NCBI GenBank assembly: GCA_023412915.1 | Contig: JAEZRE010000020.1 | Span: 62,001 to 126,000 of the forward strand | Length of the DNA stretch: 64,000 nt | Reading direction: 5' to 3' | From: Bacillota bacterium | GTDB taxonomy: Bacteria; Bacillota; Clostridia; Acetivibrionales; DTU013 | Shown: positions 60,066-64,000 of the stretch, in pieces | Layout of the letters: every line of letters starts with the position of its first letter | Numbering within the stretch: the stretch's first letter is position 1 | Made by a program: the position numbers and the translations under genes | Notes under the pieces: generated by a model | Told to the model about the DNA's origin: nothing | Database searches by the model: none | The model's input: the letters and a program-made list of their open reading frames with translations, nothing else

Positions 60066-61214
60066 TCAAATTAAAAGTTTCAGCACCATATCCAATATGA
60101 CCAGTAACAGGCCAAGCGCCAGAGATATAAGTATCGGCGGCAGAGAGAGCTGCATTTCGCGTTTTACTCCCGAAAATGAAGTGTAAGTGGAACAGCCTGT
60201 AAAATTCAGCGCCAGATACGCCGAGATAGCCGGGAAAACCAATAGGTATGCGATTGACAGCAGCCAGCCGAAAGCGGGTATCCCCGGGAAGCCGTTCATG
60301 AACAATACACCCACGGCCCATGCCATTCCAAGGAGCCAGCCCTTAAAGGAAAATGCCCTGCCGGGTATAAAAGGCAGCAATACCGGCGTAAGGAACGTTC
60401 CAATGAAAATGGCTCCCGCAAGCGCATACACGTCTGCTTTGCCGAAATGGCCAACGCCTGCCATATTCAGTATGAATAGTATTCCGAGAATAATCAGGAA
60501 GTGCTTGATAGTTCCGACCAGCTCATTTGGCGTCAATACCAGGCGGTCAATAATGTTGAACCTCACTGTCCTCATAGCTGCGTCGGCTTTCATGCCATTC
60601 CCTATATAAGCCTTTATATCGGCAGCCCTGACGGGACCGTAATTCACCCTGAACCCTGTCTGCTTCGTTACCGTGAAGGCCGACACTCCTGACGCTCCAA
60701 GCTGCGGCAGGATAATATCGCGGTGTGCGACTATGGAATCGAGGCCGACTTTACGGATCCTGCCGATGAGCTCTTCAGTACCGAAAGTACCCTTGCCCGC
60801 GGCACACCATACGTTAATACCTTTTGTATCGAGCACGAGTATCCATGCGTTTAGTCCTTCTAGCTCCACACGGAGGCTGTCGAACGTCATCTTGTAGTTG
60901 GCTGTGACCAGAACCGGGGACGAAGAATCAGGTTCGCCGACGCAATATATTCCCGGTTCGATCCTGTAATTATCGCGTCCGAAGCCGAACCGCATCCTGA
61001 CCGAACCCCATATATCGGAAGGCAGCAGTTCGGTCGAAACTCTCTGTACCGGTCCGGCAGCCGTTGGTATTGTTCCCGTGACCCATGAGGCGCCCGGGGA
61101 ATATTTCATGCGGATCTTATCGGACGGGCAGCAGCAGGAACCTGAAGCCGAGGGGGCTTTCAGACGCACTTTCAGCGGAGCTGCATCAGTTTTTTTCAAA
61201 TCGTCGGTTTTCAT
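60066..61214 (-). CDS. hgcA: HgcA, corrinoid-dependent mercury methyltransferase
   Basis: The 382-residue protein has an N-terminal corrinoid-binding domain (about 40-210) and five C-terminal membrane helices (about 235-380). The diagnostic cap-helix motif NVWCAAGK is at residues 134-141; Cys137 should be the lower axial ligand of the cobalt in its methylcorrinoid. This motif is taken as specific to HgcA. An extra SCCCP cysteine group lies near residue 26. It passes a methyl group to Hg(II) to form methylmercury, with HgcB as reductant. The promoter at 61247-61275 gives a short leader. Length is typical. Confidence 0.95.
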   Translation of the reverse strand: MKTDDLKKTDAAPLKVRLKAPSASGSCCCPSDKIRMKYSPGASWVTGTIPTAAGPVQRVSTELLPSDIWGSVRMRFGFGRDNYRIEPGIYCVGEPDSSSPVLVTANYKMTFDSLRVELEGLNAWILVLDTKGINVWCAAGKGTFGTEELIGRIRKVGLDSIVAHRDIILPQLGASGVSAFTVTKQTGFRVNYGPVRAADIKAYIGNGMKADAAMRTVRFNIIDRLVLTPNELVGTIKHFLIILGILFILNMAGVGHFGKADVYALAGAIFIGTFLTPVLLPFIPGRAFSFKGWLLGMAWAVGVLFMNGFPGIPAFGWLLSIAYLLVFPAISAYLALNFTGCSTYTSFSGVKREMQLSLPPILISLALGLLLVILDMVLKLLI

Positions 61215-61246
61215 ATAAACACCCTACCTAAATATAGCTTTATTGT

Positions 61247-61290
61247 ATTATATATCCGAAGGTGTATAATTGCAATATCAAATAATTGCA
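61247..61290 (-). promoter_or_regulatory. Promoter of hgcAB with a direct repeat at the -35 region
   Basis: On the minus strand TTGCAA (61275-61270), a 17-base spacer and TATAAT (61252-61247). ATAATTGCA occurs at 61266-61274 and 61282-61290, 16 bases apart, overlapping and flanking the -35 box, a possible regulator-binding site. From 61291 to 61410 only AT-rich sequence is seen. Confidence 0.65.
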
Positions 61291-61410
61291 TATTACAAAT
61301 AATGCACAATGCAAACAATGCCTCTGCTTGAAGTATGTTTCAGGAATGTGTAATATGGAAATAGTAAAATACCGAAAAATCAGATTTTGGGAAAAGGAAA
61401 CTAAAAACAT

Positions 61411-61809
61411 ATGAATGGGTTCGTGTTTGTTATTGCTGCAGTAAGCGTCGTATTTGCGATCGCTGCGATTTTTTTGGGAAAACTTAAGAAACGCTGGCTG
61501 AAGTATATACCGGCGATTCTGGCGTTTTCTTCGGCTATCGCCCTGATGATAAAGGCATACCGCTTCTCTGAAGGTTTCGAAGCTCTGGGGTATTTCATAT
61601 TGATGATTCTTGCGCTGATAGTTTTTGCGGTAGCCTTGATCACCGCGGTTATAATAGAGATTATGGGCGTGAGAAAAAGGCGTGCCGGCAGGAGACCTGA
61701 CAGAGAAGGGCCGGACGGCGGGGAATCTGAAATAACGGGACCGGTCGATGGCGGTGAAATTGAAAGAAAGGGACCGGACGGCGGGGGACCCGACGGCACA
61801 GCAGGGTGA
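61411..61809 (+). CDS. Small membrane protein with three helices and a Gly/Asp-rich tail
   Basis: The 132-residue protein has three membrane helices (about 3-22, 31-48 and 58-86) and a hydrophilic tail rich in Gly, Asp, Arg and Pro with short repeats around G-P-D-G-G. I recognise no family. The ribosome site (AAAGGAAA) is weak. It lies 40 bases before the isochorismatase gene on the same strand and is divergent from hgcAB. The tail repeat could be a recent expansion. Confidence 0.6.
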   Translation: MNGFVFVIAAVSVVFAIAAIFLGKLKKRWLKYIPAILAFSSAIALMIKAYRFSEGFEALGYFILMILALIVFAVALITAVIIEIMGVRKRRAGRRPDREGPDGGESEITGPVDGGEIERKGPDGGGPDGTAG

Positions 61810-61849
61810 CAGCATCGGGCAGATTTGGGATCGAATGTGGAGGTGCGTT

Positions 61850-62524
61850 ATGGAACATCCGGACAGGAAAAAGTTCATTGAAAAAAGCGTAAACACTCTT
61901 GAAGGCATACTGGACTTGCTCGATAAGCTTCCCAAGCTGAAACTGGGCGAGCTTGAGAATGGCAAGACAGCACTGGTGATTATCGATATGATAAACGGCT
62001 TCGCAAGGGAGGGCGCGTTGAAAAGCGCGCGAGTCGAGGCGTTGATTCCGGCAATTTCGGAATTGTCCGAAGAATGCCGTAAAAGAGGCATTGTCAGGCT
62101 TATGTTCGCCGACAACCATACCGGCGCCTCGCCTGAATTCGGAGCGTACCCGGTTCACTGCCTGAAAGGGACTACTGAAAGCGAGCCTGTCGATGAGCTG
62201 AAATCGTCAGGCGGTTACTTGCTGATTCCCAAGAATTCAACAAACGGCTTTATTGAAGACGATTTTATTAAATGGCTGAAGGAAAACGGCAATATAAAGA
62301 ATTTCATTGTTACCGGCGACTGTACCGATATCTGCATCCAACAATTCGCAGTGACGCTGAAGACCTGGTTCAACAGGCGGGATGAGACGTCGCGCGTCAT
62401 TGTTCCCATAAACGCCGTGGATACTTTCGATCTCGGATTGCATGACGGTGACCTGCTGAACGCCGTAACGCTTTTCAGCATGGAGGGCAATGGTGTGGAA
62501 CTTGTTTCAGGAATTGAAATATAA
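61850..62524 (+). CDS. Isochorismatase-family cysteine hydrolase, nicotinamidase-like
   Basis: The 224-residue enzyme has the family triad: Asp in VIIDMINGF (about 43), Lys in LLIPKNSTNGF, and Cys in GDCTDICIQQFA. Metal-binding Asp and His in FADNHTGASPEF fit a nicotinamidase (PncA-like) site. Nicotinamidase makes nicotinate, the substrate of the pncB gene 87 bases downstream, so the two would form an NAD salvage pair. The ATG at 61850 with GGAGG at six bases is preferred over an upstream in-frame extension that overlaps the membrane-protein gene. Confidence 0.88.
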   Translation: MEHPDRKKFIEKSVNTLEGILDLLDKLPKLKLGELENGKTALVIIDMINGFAREGALKSARVEALIPAISELSEECRKRGIVRLMFADNHTGASPEFGAYPVHCLKGTTESEPVDELKSSGGYLLIPKNSTNGFIEDDFIKWLKENGNIKNFIVTGDCTDICIQQFAVTLKTWFNRRDETSRVIVPINAVDTFDLGLHDGDLLNAVTLFSMEGNGVELVSGIEI

Positions 62525-62610
62525 TGATTCAAGACCTGTATAGCGGAGTAGAAGAAAAGAGCAGACGGAAAAGGCAATAGAATAGGCAGACTGAAAAGAG
62601 GCGTTTGAAC

Positions 62611-63654
62611 TTGGATAAGCAGAACATGACGATGCTCACGGATTTTTATGAAATAACAATGGCCAACGGCTACCTTCAAAATGGACTTAAGGATACGGTC
62701 GCATATTTCGATATGTTTTTCAGAAGGGTTCCCGACAGCGGCGGCTTCGCCATAATGGCCGGAGTGGAGCAATTTGTGGAATACCTGAGGAACCTTGTAT
62801 TTACCAAAAGCGATATAGATTATCTAAGGAACAGGAAACAGTTCTCCGAAGAATTTCTCGACTATCTCGAGCATTTCAGGTTTTCCTGCGACGTATGGGC
62901 CATTCCGGAGGGCACTCCAATTTTCCCTGGCGAGCCCGTCGTAACTGTAAGAGGACCCGTCATAGAAGCGCAATTCATCGAAACCATGCTACTGCTTTCA
63001 ATCAATCACCAGAGCCTGATTGCCACGAAAGCTAACAGGATAGTGCGCGCGGCGGAGGGCAGAGCCGTGATGGAATTCGGTTCGAGGCGCGCACAGGGGT
63101 GCGACGGTGCGATATACGGCGCACGTGCCGCCTACATAGGGGGCTGTGTTGGAACGGCCTGCACGATAGCGGACCGCGATTACGGAGTAAAGGCGTTGGG
63201 TACCATGGCTCACAGCTGGGTGCAGATATTTCCGACAGAACTCGACGCCTTCAGGGCATATGCCCGGACATACCCTTCCGATTGCACGCTGCTCGTAGAT
63301 ACCTACAATGTGCTGAAATCGGGGATACCGAATGCAATAAGGGCGTTCAATGAGGAAATAGTGCCAAGGGGCTTCAGGCCCAAGGGCGTCAGGATAGACA
63401 GCGGCGACATCACATATCTGTCGAAAAAGGCCAGAAAGCTGCTTGACGAGGCCGGTTACGAGGATTGCGCCATAGTAGCGTCCAATTCTCTCGACGAGTT
63501 TATAATACGGGACCTTCTGACCCAGGGAGCGAGGGTGGATTCGTTCGGCGTAGGCGAAAGACTTATAACTTCCAAATCCGAACCTGTTTTCGGAGGGGTC
63601 TATATAATATATAGTAATATAGATAATTATGGACAAATGTCCATATGTGCTTGA
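62611..63654 (+). CDS. pncB: Nicotinate phosphoribosyltransferase, 3'-truncated
   Basis: The frame matches PncB from its start (LTDFYEITMANGY) through EFGSRRAQG, the HSWVQ segment with the phosphorylated-type His, and RIDSGD, to VGERLITSKSEPVFGGVY near 63603. It then continues with unrelated residues (IIYSNIDNYGQ...) to a stop at 63652-63654. Family members run to about 480 residues, so roughly 130 C-terminal residues are missing. The break coincides with a sharp change to AT-rich DNA. PncB converts nicotinate and PRPP to nicotinate mononucleotide. The product is probably inactive. TTG 62611 or 62605 is the start. Confidence 0.8.
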   Translation: MDKQNMTMLTDFYEITMANGYLQNGLKDTVAYFDMFFRRVPDSGGFAIMAGVEQFVEYLRNLVFTKSDIDYLRNRKQFSEEFLDYLEHFRFSCDVWAIPEGTPIFPGEPVVTVRGPVIEAQFIETMLLLSINHQSLIATKANRIVRAAEGRAVMEFGSRRAQGCDGAIYGARAAYIGGCVGTACTIADRDYGVKALGTMAHSWVQIFPTELDAFRAYARTYPSDCTLLVDTYNVLKSGIPNAIRAFNEEIVPRGFRPKGVRIDSGDITYLSKKARKLLDEAGYEDCAIVASNSLDEFIIRDLLTQGARVDSFGVGERLITSKSEPVFGGVYIIYSNIDNYGQMSICA

Positions 63655-63755
63655 AACACTCATAATCACTAACACTATAGGTTATTTGAATTATCTTCAT
63701 TTTTTTATAAATTAAGATTTATAATTACTATAAAAGTCAAAAGAGGTATAAAGGA
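63604..63755. other. Composition breakpoint and AT-rich intergenic DNA
   Basis: From about 63604 the sequence becomes strongly AT-rich and stays so to the end of the window. The gap holds a perfect inverted repeat TATGGACA/TGTCCATA (63628-63645, two-base centre) and AT-rich promoter-like DNA. No insertion-sequence ends are obvious at the junction. Confidence 0.8.
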
Positions 63756-64000
63756 ATGATTAATGATTATTTTCAAAATGAGCGGAATTTAACAATGCTT
63801 ACCGATTTCTACGAGTTTACTATGGCAAATGGATATTTTACAAGTGGACTCAAAAACGAGATAGCAGTGTTCGATTACTTTTTTAGAAATACCCCAGATA
63901 ATGGAGGGTATGCGATAACTGCTGGTCTACAGCAATTAATAGAATATATTGAAAATCTAAAATTTAGTAATGAGGATATTTCTTTCTTAAGAAGTAAAAA
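63756..64000 (+). CDS. pncB: Second nicotinate phosphoribosyltransferase, AT-rich (5' part, runs off the window)
   Basis: From the ATG at 63756 (AAGAGGT upstream) the frame reads as the N-terminus of PncB: LTMLTDFYEFTMANGY, then DYFFRNTPDNGGYAI. It is clearly homologous to, but diverged from, the truncated copy just upstream, and uses AT-rich codons unlike any other gene in the window. It continues past base 64000. Confidence 0.9.
   Translation, partial: MINDYFQNERNLTMLTDFYEFTMANGYFTSGLKNEIAVFDYFFRNTPDNGGYAITAGLQQLIEYIENLKFSNEDISFLRSK

Overview
The window looks like chromosomal DNA from an anaerobic, probably spore-forming member of the Clostridia (Bacillota). The grounds are strong Shine-Dalgarno sites with many GTG and TTG starts, many intrinsic terminators, clostridial-type genes (carboxynorspermidine pathway, K+-dependent membrane pyrophosphatase, FapA/DUF342 protein, cytosolic LysM protein), sigma-A promoters close to consensus, and mercury-methylation genes hgcAB. 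Base composition is moderate until about 63604, where it turns abruptly AT-rich. I saw no rRNA or tRNA genes, CRISPR array or intact mobile element.

Layout. 1-6.8 kb: LysM protein; a polyamine operon (carboxynorspermidine synthase and nspC) behind a promoter and a pseudoknot-like leader; a Zn-ribbon/HExxH protein; a DEAD-box helicase with a DbpA-type tail; a secreted transglycosylase. 6.8-15 kb: a repeat protein, an ECF sigma/anti-sigma/surface-protein operon, YbjQ, PAP2, LysR, purA and a secreted transglutaminase-like protein. 15-26 kb: hppA, an FMN-binding pseudogene, a pentapeptide protein, a MerR-GGDEF fusion, an alkyltransferase-like protein, J-domain and Cys4 proteins, GAF and FapA proteins, a HAD phosphatase. 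26-36.8 kb: a candidate structured RNA before phzF, a double GNAT, a lipoprotein, and regulator-linked operons (TetR-ABC, GntR-ABC, PadR-4Fe-4S), each with a near-consensus promoter and a dyad. 36.8-44 kb: cell-wall enzymes (GHL10-amidase fusion, L,D-transpeptidase) and a MerR plus VIT/vWA pair. 44-49.6 kb: an RNA-rich intergenic region (a foldable segment of about 200 nt, then about 11 tandem hairpin units), then a 55-residue leader-peptide candidate, an attenuator and a heterodimeric ABC exporter, then a TipA-like MerR. 49.6-51.2 kb: an IS30-type remnant and an amidase plus small-membrane-protein pair. 51.4-59.1 kb: a six-gene complex I/group-4-hydrogenase-like operon whose large subunit lacks the NiFe cysteines, so it is an energy-converting hydrogenase-related (Ehr) complex and not a hydrogenase. 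59.2-61.2 kb: hgcA-hgcB and a cysteine-rich MarR regulator, convergent with the Ehr operon. 61.4-64 kb: a membrane protein, an isochorismatase-family hydrolase, a 3'-truncated nicotinate phosphoribosyltransferase, and the start of a second, AT-rich one.

The strongest leads are the hgcAB/Cys-rich MarR cluster next to the Ehr operon, the leader-peptide attenuator before the ABC exporter, the structured RNA plus hairpin array at 44.0-44.7 kb, the pseudoknot leader of the polyamine operon, and the composition break at about 63604.
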